64,000 bases of DNA. Origin: Ovoidimarina sediminis (GTDB lineage Bacteria > Pseudomonadota > Alphaproteobacteria > Rhodobacterales > Rhodobacteraceae). The notes under the pieces are model-generated. The model searched no databases. It was not told the origin of the DNA and saw nothing but the letters and a program-made list of their open reading frames with translations. Both the position numbers and the translations under genes were made by a program. Positions 39,445 to 48,159 of this stretch are shown here, piece by piece. Every line of letters begins with the position of its first letter. The first letter of the stretch is position 1. The stretch covers positions 1 to 64,000 of the forward strand of contig NZ_JAWHTE010000023.1 in assembly GCF_032586175.1 (NCBI RefSeq). The letters run 5' to 3'.

Positions 39445-40290
39445 TCACGCCCCGTCGAGGATCTCGAGAAGCGTCGCCGCCACCACCTCCGGCCGGTGCC
39501 GCACCATCGAGACATGGCCAAGCCCCGCGATCTCGTGAAACGTGCCGTCCGGCACCAGGTCCGCAACCACCCGGCACATCGCGGGCGGGGTCTGAACGTC
39601 CTCGGAAAACGCGATCACGTGAAACGGCACCGGGCAGGTCTTCAGCGCCTCCCGGCAATCGAAATCAAGGCAGGCCTGCCACTGGTCGATGGTGTCCTGC
39701 GGGTCCCGGTCGCGAAACCGGATCGTATAGCTTTCCTTGATCTGCGCCCAAAGCGCCGCGTCCCCCAGCGCCTTCGCCGGAAAGGCATAGGCCGCGTAAT
39801 GCGGGGCGAGGAAATACTCGGGCAACCGGATCCCCGCGCGCCTCAGGTCGATCTCCGCCTGCATCCAGTCGCGCGTGAAGCCGTCGATATAGGCCGCCGT
39901 CCCGATCGGAATGGCCAGCCGCACCCTCCCGGGGAAATCGATCGCCGTCGCCTGGGTCACAAGCCCGCCCAGCGACAGCCCCGTCACCACCGCCCGGCCG
40001 CCCGCGAAAGCGTCGATCACCGCCGCGCAGTCCCGCGCATAATCCGCCATCGTCCAGGGCGGCGCGGGCGCGGTCGTCTCCCCGGCCCCGCGCGGGTCGT
40101 AGGCGATGCAGCGATAGCGCCCCGAAAGCCGCGCGAACTGCTGCGAATAGGCTTCCGCCGTCTGGTCCCCGCCGGGAACGAAAACCACATCGGGCCCCGC
40201 CCCCTCGGTCACCACCCGCATCGAAACGCCCTCGGCCGTCTCCAGCCTGTGGGTCTCCGCCCGCGGCGAAAAGCCGGGAAAGACGGCCAT
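39445..40290 (-). CDS. Alpha/beta hydrolase
   Basis: 281 residues. The oxyanion/catalytic features are YDPRGAGET, nucleophile Ser in GLSLGGLVTQ, Asp in FSEDVQTPP and His in GLGHVSM. There is no signal peptide, so it is cytoplasmic. It starts 3 bases after the CocE-type gene stop and ends 6 bases before the M81 gene. It may hydrolyse an ester, lactone or enol-lactone intermediate. Confidence 0.85.
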   Translation of the reverse strand: MAVFPGFSPRAETHRLETAEGVSMRVVTEGAGPDVVFVPGGDQTAEAYSQQFARLSGRYRCIAYDPRGAGETTAPAPPWTMADYARDCAAVIDAFAGGRAVVTGLSLGGLVTQATAIDFPGRVRLAIPIGTAAYIDGFTRDWMQAEIDLRRAGIRLPEYFLAPHYAAYAFPAKALGDAALWAQIKESYTIRFRDRDPQDTIDQWQACLDFDCREALKTCPVPFHVIAFSEDVQTPPAMCRVVADLVPDGTFHEIAGLGHVSMVRHRPEVVAATLLEILDGA

Positions 40291-40293
40291 GGG

Positions 40294-42321
40294 CTAAACC
40301 ATGTCCCGCGGGATCTTCTCGTCCCATTCCCTGACGGCCACCACCTCTTCGCCATCGCGCGCCTCGAGCCGCGCGGTGATGTGCCAGACGTCCCGCAAGG
40401 CCTGCATCGACACCGTGGCATCAAGTTCCGCGCTCCAGTCGCCGCGCGAATAGTGCTTGCTCCAGCGGCAGGTCAGCTCGGCCGAATTCGGGTCGCCCGG
40501 ATGAATGCGGAACGTGTCGCTGTTCTGATACCTGACCGCGATCCCGGTATGGACGTGGCGGTGAAGCCCGGTATCGTCGGCCCTGACCGTCGTCTCGACG
40601 CCGGAGGCCAGATCCACCTCCCGCACCCGGCGGCCCGATCCTTCGCTCAGCACCTCGGTCTCAAGCGGCGCCGCGCCCTCGGCCGGCCCGAACTCCGCCA
40701 ACTCGGGCTGCGGCGCGGCTGGGTCGTGCAACGGCAGCTCCAGCCACGTGGCCGCCGGATCAAGCTCAAGCTCAGCCTTTTCCGCCGAGGGGAAGATCAT
40801 CGGCCAATAGGCCGACGACAGCGCCAGCCGCAGCTTGTAACCTGCGGGCACCGTCTGCCCGATCACGTTCAGCTGCACCGTCACATCCACCGCCGCGCCC
40901 GCCGGCATCGGCTCTGGGCTGGCGTGGCTCTCCCGGTGGGTCAGGTTCAGGATCCCGAAACTCACCAGCCGCGCCGTCCCGTCGGGGGCCACCATCGACA
41001 GAACGGCAGCGAGGTTCGCCTGCGCCGTCCGGCTCGTCACCCGGGCGTGCAGACGCGGAAACCCGAAGATCTCCAGATCCTCCGCCAGGGGCCCGGTCTC
41101 GAACCCGGTCATCAGTCCGGCCTCGCCCATCTGGTCAAGCGCCCCGTCCGCGTCCACGCCGTAGATGCACCAGGTCTGCGCCGTCCAACCGGCGGTCTCG
41201 GGCGATGCGATCCGGATCGGCCCGGCCCCGTCCTCGGCGGCATCGCTCAAACCCGAAGGGCCAAGATGAAGCGCCCGCGTCGCGGCCCCCGCCACCGGCC
41301 AGCCCTCCGCGCTGATCCAGCGCCCGGGCCGCGGCACGGCATGGGGCGACGGTGCGGCAGGCCCCTGCATCCAGGCCCGGATCATCGGTTCCTCCGTGAT
41401 GCCCGTGTCGATCCCCTTCAGGTGCTGGTCCCACCAGCGCAGGCACTCCTGAAGAAACCCGATCCGGGGTTCCGGCGTCGCGAAATGCGGGTACTTGTGC
41501 GCCCAGGGGCCGACAAGCGCCTTCCTCGGGCCCGGCAGATGCTCCATCATCCGGAAGATCGGGTTGGTATAGCCATCGGCATAACCGCCCACGGCATAGA
41601 CCGGCACCTGCACCTTCTCCCAATCCTCGCAGATCGAACCATGGGCATAGAAGGCATCCCGCCGCTGATGCGCCACCCAGTCGCGGAACCAAAGGCCGTT
41701 CTGCGCGATCCGCTCCTCCCACATGCCCCGCCAGCGATCGCCGACGATCGCGGGATCGGGCGGAGTGTTGGCGATCGCGAACGCCGTCGCCCCCCAGGCG
41801 AGCTTGTCGGTCAGCATCGCCCCGCCCATGAAATGGATGTCATCGGTATAGCGGTCGTCTGTCGAGCACAGGGTAATCACCGCCCCCAGCCCCTCGGGCT
41901 GGCGCGCGGCCACCTGAAGACCGTTGAACCCGCCCCAGCTGATCCCGATCATCCCCACCTTGCCCGAACACCAGGGCTGTGCGACCAGCCAGTCGATCAC
42001 GGCCAGCGCATCGTCCTGCTCCTGCAACAGGTACTCGCCCAGGCACACACCCTCGCTGTCGCCCGTGCCGCGCATGTCCACCCGCACCCCGGCATAGCCA
42101 TAGCCCGCGAAATAGGGATGCGTGGTCGCGTCCCGCTCCACCGTCCCGTCCCGCTTCCGGTAGGGCAGGTATTCGAGGATCGCGGGAACCGGATCGTCCT
42201 CGGCATCCTTCGGCAACCAGATCCGCGCGGCCAGCTTCGTGCCGTCGGGCATCGGGATCCATGTGTTCTCGATCTCCCGCACCTTGCGCGGGAAGTCGGT
42301 TCTGATCGCTATGTCGGTCAT
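40294..42321 (-). CDS. CocE/NonD-family hydrolase 1
   Basis: 675 residues with the family layout: an N-terminal alpha/beta hydrolase starting at WIPMPDGTKLAARIWLP, nucleophile Ser in GISWGG, Asp in GGYADGYTN, His in VGPWAHKYPH, and a C-terminal jelly-roll (X-Pro dipeptidyl-peptidase type) from about residue 360. The family includes cocaine esterase, glutaryl-7-ACA acylase and Xaa-Pro dipeptidyl peptidase. It has no secretion signal. Its start overlaps the stop of hydrolase 2 (TAATG). Substrate specificity cannot be read off. Confidence 0.88.
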   Translation of the reverse strand: MTDIAIRTDFPRKVREIENTWIPMPDGTKLAARIWLPKDAEDDPVPAILEYLPYRKRDGTVERDATTHPYFAGYGYAGVRVDMRGTGDSEGVCLGEYLLQEQDDALAVIDWLVAQPWCSGKVGMIGISWGGFNGLQVAARQPEGLGAVITLCSTDDRYTDDIHFMGGAMLTDKLAWGATAFAIANTPPDPAIVGDRWRGMWEERIAQNGLWFRDWVAHQRRDAFYAHGSICEDWEKVQVPVYAVGGYADGYTNPIFRMMEHLPGPRKALVGPWAHKYPHFATPEPRIGFLQECLRWWDQHLKGIDTGITEEPMIRAWMQGPAAPSPHAVPRPGRWISAEGWPVAGAATRALHLGPSGLSDAAEDGAGPIRIASPETAGWTAQTWCIYGVDADGALDQMGEAGLMTGFETGPLAEDLEIFGFPRLHARVTSRTAQANLAAVLSMVAPDGTARLVSFGILNLTHRESHASPEPMPAGAAVDVTVQLNVIGQTVPAGYKLRLALSSAYWPMIFPSAEKAELELDPAATWLELPLHDPAAPQPELAEFGPAEGAAPLETEVLSEGSGRRVREVDLASGVETTVRADDTGLHRHVHTGIAVRYQNSDTFRIHPGDPNSAELTCRWSKHYSRGDWSAELDATVSMQALRDVWHITARLEARDGEEVVAVREWDEKIPRDMV

Positions 42322-44333
42322 TACATGCCGTTCCTTGGAATGACGTGGGTTTTCTCTTCCTCGAAGATCAGCTTTTCACCCGACCAGCAGCGCATCCGCG
42401 AGGTCAGGTGAAAGTCGGTCGCCGTCGCCCGCTGCTCGGCATAGGCCTGGATCTTCGCGTGCCAGTCCTCGCGCGTGAAACTCGCGGTCTGCTCCATCAC
42501 GGCCCTGGTCGACAGCGGGTCATCGGCCCGGATCGTATAGTGCCGGTCGGAGATATCGCTCAGCACCGTCCCGATATCGTCCAGCCGAAGGTCGCCCACC
42601 GGCCCGAACACGCCCCCGTCGAGGAAGAAACGATGGGTCACCTCGCCGGTCGTCAGATCCGTGTGGATGGAGCGTTCCATCGACCCGTCCCGCACCCGCG
42701 TCACCGGCCGGCGCACCTCCCGCTTCGGCGGTTCGGGCAGGTCGCGCGGGGCGGGCGTCCCTGCCGGGGCCTCCCGCACAGGCAGGCGCAGCGCCGACAC
42801 GCCCGGCCGAAGCGTCAGCGTCACCGGCGCGGGCGCGGGCCAGAGGATCGGCCAATAGGCCGAGGCGATCTGCACCACGACCCGGTGCCCCGCCAGCACC
42901 CGGCACCCGATCCCGTGGAATGGCACGGTCACCTCCATCTCCTCGCCCGGCACAACCGGCGTCGGCGCGGTGTCGTCCTCCCGGTGGGTCAGGTTGCAGA
43001 AGCCGCGCGCCAGAAGGGTCTGCGCCCCGTCCGGCGCCTCGTCGACCAGAAGGGCGGCGACGAACCCCTGCGCCTGGTCCGCCGCGACCGTGAGGCGCAG
43101 CTCCGGCTGCCCGAGGATCTCGATTGGCGCGTCAAGCGGCGCGCCCCTGAACTGCAGGGCCCCGCCCGCATCCACGCGGCAATCGACGGGCATATCGCCG
43201 GGGATCGCGAAAGAGCACATGTCGCCCCCCGCCGCCCCGAAGGTCTGCGGCGAACACACCGTCATCTCGGCCCCCGACCCTGGCGCCTCCCCAAGCGCCC
43301 CGGCATTCAGCCACAGAACCTGGTCAGATACATGCGGCGACGGCCAGCCCGCCTCCTCGACCCAGCGGCCCTCCCGCTCGGTGATCGTCCCCGACGGCGC
43401 CACGCTGTCCTGCAGGAAGAACCGCAAGGGCGGCTCGTCCATCAGCCCGGTATCGATCCCCTTCAGCCAGTGATCCCAGAACCGGATCGCCTCGCCCACG
43501 AAATCCGCACGCGGGCTCGGCACGCCTTCATGCGGGTAAAGATGCGCCCAGGGCCCCATCATCACCTTCACTGGGCCTTTCAGATGTTCGGCGATCCGGA
43601 ACGGCGTGTCGCGGAACAGATCCGCCCAGCCCCCGAAGAAATAGACCGGCACCGTCACGTCGGCGTAATCCTCGCAGATCGAACCCCGCCGCCACACCGC
43701 GTCATGGGTCTGGTGACGAAGCCACATGGCCGGCCAGAACTCCGCCCCCTCCAGCCGCGCGCGCCACATCTCCAGCCAGCGCTCCGCCCCCACGATCTCC
43801 GGATCGGGCGGCATGGCGTTGTAAAGCTGCATGATCGCGCCCCACCAGAAGTTGTCGTTCGCCAGGCAGCCGCCATAGAAATGGATGTCCTCGCGCCAGC
43901 GGTCGTCGGTGCCCATCACCGGGATGATCGCCTTCAGGGCGGGCGGGCGCGTCGCGGCCACCTGGAAGGCGTTGTAGGCACCCCAGCTCTTGCCGAACAT
44001 GCCCACAGTCCCGTCGCACCAATCCTGCGCCGCGATCCACGCGATCACATCGTGGCCGTCCTGCGTCTCCTGGTGCGAATACTCGTCTTCCGCCAGCCCC
44101 TCGCTGTCGCCATAGCCCCGGATATCCACCCGGATCGCGGCATAGCCCGCCTCGGCGAAATGGGGATGCATGCTTTCGTCCCGCATCCGCGTCCGGTCCC
44201 GCCGGCGGTAGGGGATGTATTCAAGGATGCAGGGCACCGGCGCCTTCCGCGCGCCCTCGGGCAGCCAAAGCCGCGCGGCCAGCCGCGTTCCGTCCGGCAT
44301 GGGGATCCAGACGGTTTCGATCACTTCGGTCAT
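42321..44333 (-). CDS. CocE/NonD-family hydrolase 2
   Basis: 670 residues. Motifs are WIPMPDGTRLAARLWLPEG at the N-terminus, Ser in GKSWGAYN, Asp in GGWADLFRDTP, His in MGPWAHLYPHEG, and the C-terminal jelly-roll. ATG 44333 overlaps the stop of the ABC ATPase gene (ATGA), directly linking substrate import and hydrolysis. It is clearly homologous to, but diverged from, hydrolases 1 and 3, so the three are not recent duplicates. Confidence 0.88.
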   Translation of the reverse strand: MTEVIETVWIPMPDGTRLAARLWLPEGARKAPVPCILEYIPYRRRDRTRMRDESMHPHFAEAGYAAIRVDIRGYGDSEGLAEDEYSHQETQDGHDVIAWIAAQDWCDGTVGMFGKSWGAYNAFQVAATRPPALKAIIPVMGTDDRWREDIHFYGGCLANDNFWWGAIMQLYNAMPPDPEIVGAERWLEMWRARLEGAEFWPAMWLRHQTHDAVWRRGSICEDYADVTVPVYFFGGWADLFRDTPFRIAEHLKGPVKVMMGPWAHLYPHEGVPSPRADFVGEAIRFWDHWLKGIDTGLMDEPPLRFFLQDSVAPSGTITEREGRWVEEAGWPSPHVSDQVLWLNAGALGEAPGSGAEMTVCSPQTFGAAGGDMCSFAIPGDMPVDCRVDAGGALQFRGAPLDAPIEILGQPELRLTVAADQAQGFVAALLVDEAPDGAQTLLARGFCNLTHREDDTAPTPVVPGEEMEVTVPFHGIGCRVLAGHRVVVQIASAYWPILWPAPAPVTLTLRPGVSALRLPVREAPAGTPAPRDLPEPPKREVRRPVTRVRDGSMERSIHTDLTTGEVTHRFFLDGGVFGPVGDLRLDDIGTVLSDISDRHYTIRADDPLSTRAVMEQTASFTREDWHAKIQAYAEQRATATDFHLTSRMRCWSGEKLIFEEEKTHVIPRNGM

Positions 44334-45310
44334 TCGGCAGTCTCCCGAACCGGCGGGCGCGCCCCGGGCGCCAGCGGAAAATGGCAGGCGACATCGCCCG
44401 CGGGCGGCACCTCGCGCGCGCAAATCTCCTGCGCCCACGGGCAGCGCGTGTGAAACTCGCAGCCCGACGGCCGCGCCAGAAGCGACGGCACCTCGGCCGG
44501 CAGCGTAATCCGGTCATGCACCTTGTCGGGGTCGGGCTCGGGGTTCGCCGACAGAAGCGCGGCGGTATAGGGATGGCGCGGCGCGGCGAACATCGCCTCC
44601 GTCTCGCCGATCTCCACGAACCGGCCGAGATACATCACCGCGGTCCGGTCCGCCACGTGATGCACCACGTGCAGGTTGTGGGTGATGATCACCATCGCCA
44701 GACCCAGCCGCTCGCGAAGTTCATTGAGAAGGTTCAGAACCTCCCCCTGCACCGAAACATCGAGCCCGGCGGTCGGCTCGTCGGCAATGACCAGCGCGGG
44801 GTCGAGCGCGATGGCCCGCGCCACGCCCACCCGCCGCGCCTGCCCGCCCGACAACTGGTGCGGATAGCGCGACGCGAAGTTGGCAGGCAGGCCGACAAGC
44901 GACAGAAGCCGCGCCGTCTCTTCCCGCAGGTCCTTCCCCTCCGCCCCGTGAATCCGGTAGGGCTCCGTCACCAGGTCGCCCACCGTCATCCGGGGCGACA
45001 GCGATCCAACCGGATCCTGAAACATCATCGACATGCGCTTCCGGATCGGCTTCATCTGCCCCCGGCCCAGCCCGTCGATCCGCCGGCCCTCGAAGGTGAT
45101 CTCGCCCCGGCTGATCTCCTGAAGCCCGTTGATCGCCCGCGCCAGCGTCGTCTTGCCCGATCCGCTTTCGCCGACCAGCGCGAAGGTCTCGCCCCGCTTC
45201 ACCTCGAAACTCACCCCGGCCACGCCCAGGATCGCACCGCGTGCCATCATGCGCCCCACCGGAAACGCCACCTCCACATCGCGCACCGAAAGGATCGGAT
45301 CGGCGCTCAT
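44330..45310 (-). CDS. Dipeptide/oligopeptide ABC transporter ATP-binding protein (DppF/OppF type)
   Basis: 326 residues. Walker A is GESGSGKTT, the signature is LSGGQARRV and Walker B is LVIADEPTAGLD. The C-terminal oligopeptide-transporter extension has a Cys pattern around GCEFHTRCPWAQEIC typical of an iron-sulfur-type region in Opp/Dpp ATPases. It pairs with the upstream ATPase gene, with which it overlaps by ATGA. Confidence 0.93.
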   Translation of the reverse strand: MSADPILSVRDVEVAFPVGRMMARGAILGVAGVSFEVKRGETFALVGESGSGKTTLARAINGLQEISRGEITFEGRRIDGLGRGQMKPIRKRMSMMFQDPVGSLSPRMTVGDLVTEPYRIHGAEGKDLREETARLLSLVGLPANFASRYPHQLSGGQARRVGVARAIALDPALVIADEPTAGLDVSVQGEVLNLLNELRERLGLAMVIITHNLHVVHHVADRTAVMYLGRFVEIGETEAMFAAPRHPYTAALLSANPEPDPDKVHDRITLPAEVPSLLARPSGCEFHTRCPWAQEICAREVPPAGDVACHFPLAPGARPPVRETAE

Positions 45311-46287
45311 GCCTCCACCCCCGCCGCCGCAAGCGCAAGGTTGCACCGCGCGCTGTGCCCGTCGGCGACGCGCAGTTCCGCCTGCGGCGCCTCGCAACCC
45401 GCATGCCGCTCCAGGCACCGCGGGGCGAAGACGCAGCCCTCGGGCCGGTGCCGCAGATCGGGGATTTCCCCCGGGATCGTCGGCAGAACCCGCGTGCGTT
45501 CGGTCTGCCGCGCCGGGTCGCATTCCAGAAGCCGCCGCGTATAGGGGTGGCGCGGGTCGTGGAACACGTCGCGCACGCTTCCCCGCTCCACCACTTCGCC
45601 CGCATACATCACCACCACGTCGTCGCAGAGTTCCGCGATCACGCCCAGGTGGTGCGAAATGAACATCACCGAACAGCCGATCTGCGCCTGCAGATCCTGC
45701 AACAGTTCGATCGTCGTCACCTCAAGCGTCGCGTCAAGCGCGGTGGTCGGCTCGTCCGCGATCAGAAGCGCGGGCTCCATCATCAGGGCCATCGCGATCG
45801 CGATCCGCTGCTTCATCCCGCCCGAAAACTGGTGCGGATAGCGCTCCAGCGCGCTGTCCGCATCGGGGATTCGCACGAGCTTCAGCATCTCGACGGCCCG
45901 CGCCGCCTTTTCCGCCTTCGACTGGCCCGACCGGTACTGGATGTTGATCATCTGCTGCCCGACCGACAGCACCGGGTTCAGGGCGCCCATCGGATCCTGA
46001 AACACCGTCGAAATCCGCGGCCCTCTCAGATCGCGCATCTCCCGGGGGCCAAGCGTCGTCAGATCATGCGCCCCCTCGAACAGGATCTCCCCGCCCCGGA
46101 TCTCGCCGTTATCCGCCAGAAGCCCGAGGATCGCGTTGATCAGCGTGGATTTTCCGCAGCCCGACTCGCCCACGATCCCCACGATCCGCCGCTCTGGCAC
46201 ATCGAAACTCACGTCCTTCAGGGCGTGCAGCGGCCCCTCTTCGGTCGAGAACCAGACATTCAGGCCCGTTACGCTCAGCGTGGTCAT
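45307..46287 (-). CDS. Dipeptide/oligopeptide ABC transporter ATP-binding protein (DppD/OppD type)
   Basis: 326 residues. Walker A is GESGCGKST, the signature is FSGGMKQRI and Walker B is LLIADEPTTALD, with a C-terminal GCVFAPRC...C extension as in DppD. Its ATG start at 46287 shares its first base with the end of the permease gene. It works as a heterodimer with the next ATPase to power import of the binding protein's ligand. Confidence 0.93.
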   Translation of the reverse strand: MTTLSVTGLNVWFSTEEGPLHALKDVSFDVPERRIVGIVGESGCGKSTLINAILGLLADNGEIRGGEILFEGAHDLTTLGPREMRDLRGPRISTVFQDPMGALNPVLSVGQQMINIQYRSGQSKAEKAARAVEMLKLVRIPDADSALERYPHQFSGGMKQRIAIAMALMMEPALLIADEPTTALDATLEVTTIELLQDLQAQIGCSVMFISHHLGVIAELCDDVVVMYAGEVVERGSVRDVFHDPRHPYTRRLLECDPARQTERTRVLPTIPGEIPDLRHRPEGCVFAPRCLERHAGCEAPQAELRVADGHSARCNLALAAAGVEA

Positions 46288-47174
46288 CAGCGCCCTTTCA
46301 GCCGGGGGTCGAACACGTCCCTCAGCGTCTCGCCCAGGAAGGTGAAGCCCAGCGTGGTGACGATGATCGGCAGGCCCCCCGCGATCGCGATCCAGGGCGT
46401 GTCGCGGATCTGGCTGAACCCGTCATTCAGGATCGAGCCCCAGCTTGGCGTGGGCGGCCGCACGCCGAGGCCCAGAAAGCTCATGCCCGCCTCGATCGCG
46501 ATCACCACGGGGATGTCCATCGAGGCCAGGATCACCAGCGGGCCGATCACGTTCGGCATGATATGCACCCGCAGGATCCGGGCATTCGACGCCCCCATGC
46601 TCTGCGCCGCGGTCACGAATTCCGAGGTCTTGATCGCGATGGTCTGGGTGCGGATGATCCGCGCATATCCTGGCACGTTCACGATGATCACCACCACGAT
46701 CACCGCCGTCAGCGACGGGCCCACGATGGTCACCAGCGCCAGCGCCAGCATAACGGTCGGAAAGCTCTTCGTCGCGTCGAAAACGAGGATCATCAGGTTG
46801 TCGAGCCATCTTGGCCCGTAGCCCGCGATCAGCCCCAGCACGATCCCGATCGCCAGCGATATGGCGGTGGAGACAAGCGCCACGTAAAGCGCGATCCGCC
46901 CGCCATGCAGAACCCGGGCGAAAAGATCGCGCCCAAGCTGGTCGGTGCCCAGAAGATGCGCCCCGCTCGGGTCCAGAAACCGGTCGCGCGGGTTGATCCG
47001 CGTCGGATCCCACCCGGTCAGCAGATCGGCAAAGACCGCCCCGAAGATCACCAGAAGAACCAGCGTCAGGCCGAACACGCCCAGGGGCTCGCGCAGAAGC
47101 CTCCGAACGCCTTTCCAAAGCTCGGATTGCGCGGGCCGGCTGGCGGCGGGCGGGCTAGAAACTGCTTCTGACAC
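46287..47174 (-). CDS. ABC transporter permease (DppC type)
   Basis: 295 residues from GTG 47174, or 307 from ATG 47210. The N-terminal extension plus first helix (LGVFGLTLVLLVIFGAVFA) and the loop HLLGTDQLGRDLFARVLHGGR are typical of DppC/OppC. The EAA loop is near SMGASNARILRVHIMPN. It overlaps the DppB-type gene upstream. The GTG start gives a normal DppC length. Confidence 0.92.
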   Translation of the reverse strand: MSEAVSSPPAASRPAQSELWKGVRRLLREPLGVFGLTLVLLVIFGAVFADLLTGWDPTRINPRDRFLDPSGAHLLGTDQLGRDLFARVLHGGRIALYVALVSTAISLAIGIVLGLIAGYGPRWLDNLMILVFDATKSFPTVMLALALVTIVGPSLTAVIVVVIIVNVPGYARIIRTQTIAIKTSEFVTAAQSMGASNARILRVHIMPNVIGPLVILASMDIPVVIAIEAGMSFLGLGVRPPTPSWGSILNDGFSQIRDTPWIAIAGGLPIIVTTLGFTFLGETLRDVFDPRLKGR

Positions 47175-48099
47175 GGGGGTCCAATGCTCCGACAAGAAGA
47201 TCCGCAACAAGGTTCAGAAGAACGAACAGAACGGTCGTCACCAGAACCGCGCCCGTCACCACCGGGAAATTCCGCGTCAGGATCGCGTCATAGACAAGCT
47301 TGCCCACGCCGGGGCGCGCGAACACGATCTCGGCGAACACCGCCGATGACAGCATCTGCCCGATCCCCACGCCCAGAAGCGTGATCGTCGGCAGGATCGC
47401 GATGGTCAGCGCATAGCGATAGGTGATCATCCCCTCGGGCAGCCCGAAGGCCCGCGCGGTGCGGATATGGCTCGCCTCCAGCACTTCCAGCATCGAGGCC
47501 CGCACCATCCGCGCGATATAGCCCACCCAGCCAAGCCCGACGGCGAGCGACGGCAGGATCAGGTGCACAAGCTGATCGCCCGTGTCCCCCGGCTCCCCCG
47601 CCCCGATCGCCGGCAGCCAGCGCAGCGTGACGGCGAAGATCAGAAGCGCGTAGATCGCGATCACGAAGGACGGCACCGCGATCACCGCCACCGACAGGAT
47701 ACCCACCAGCCGGTCGGCCAGGCTGCCCCGGTTGATCGCGGCCCAGCACCCCAGCGGAATGCCCAGCGCGACCGACCAGCTGATCCCGCCCGCGATCAGC
47801 GCCAGCGTGAAGGGAAGCTGCTCCAGCACCACGTCCAGAACCGGCCGCCCCGACAGAACCTCCTCGCCAAGGTCGCCGGTCCACGCGCCGGTAAAGAAAT
47901 TCCAGAACTGCACCCAGATCGGCTTGTCGAGGCCCATCTTGATGCGCAGCGCCTCCTTCATCGCATCCGTGGCCCTCGGGCCCAGCGCGACGGAAGCGGG
48001 ATCGCCCGGCACGAGGTAGATCATGCAGAACAGAAGGAACATCGCGACCGATACGATCGCGACGGCCAGTCCCAGTCGCTTGACGGCGTAGTTCAGCAT
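47155..48099 (-). CDS. ABC transporter permease (DppB type)
   Basis: 314 residues, six membrane helices. It has the N-terminal DppB block VSVAMFLLFCMIYLVPGDPA and the EAA loop ARAFGLPEGMITYRYALTIA. It is separated from the binding-protein gene by a strong hairpin, so its expression is probably lower than that of the binding protein. Confidence 0.92.
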   Translation of the reverse strand: MLNYAVKRLGLAVAIVSVAMFLLFCMIYLVPGDPASVALGPRATDAMKEALRIKMGLDKPIWVQFWNFFTGAWTGDLGEEVLSGRPVLDVVLEQLPFTLALIAGGISWSVALGIPLGCWAAINRGSLADRLVGILSVAVIAVPSFVIAIYALLIFAVTLRWLPAIGAGEPGDTGDQLVHLILPSLAVGLGWVGYIARMVRASMLEVLEASHIRTARAFGLPEGMITYRYALTIAILPTITLLGVGIGQMLSSAVFAEIVFARPGVGKLVYDAILTRNFPVVTGAVLVTTVLFVLLNLVADLLVGALDPRVRSSF

Positions 48100-48126
48100 C
48101 TCCGCCCCGTCCCCCGGAAGATGAAA

Positions 48127-48152
48127 GGGGCGGGCCGTGCTTGGCCCGCCCC
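48127..48152 (-). terminator. Attenuator-like hairpin between binding protein and permease genes
   Basis: GGGGCGGGCC (48127-48136) and GGCCCGCCCC (48143-48152) make a perfect 10-bp stem with a 6-base loop. On the minus strand it is followed by CTTTCATCTT, a weak T-rich tail. It lies 8 bases after the binding-protein stop, the usual site for partial termination or mRNA end protection in importer operons. Confidence 0.6.
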
Positions 48153-48159
48153 GTCAGCG

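Noticed and set aside
38095..42411. A 1,438-codon open frame on the plus strand opposite the peptidase/hydrolase genes
   Set aside because: It mirrors real minus-strand genes with full motifs; the translated product is Arg/Pro/His-rich low-complexity sequence, the usual antisense artefact of high-GC DNA.
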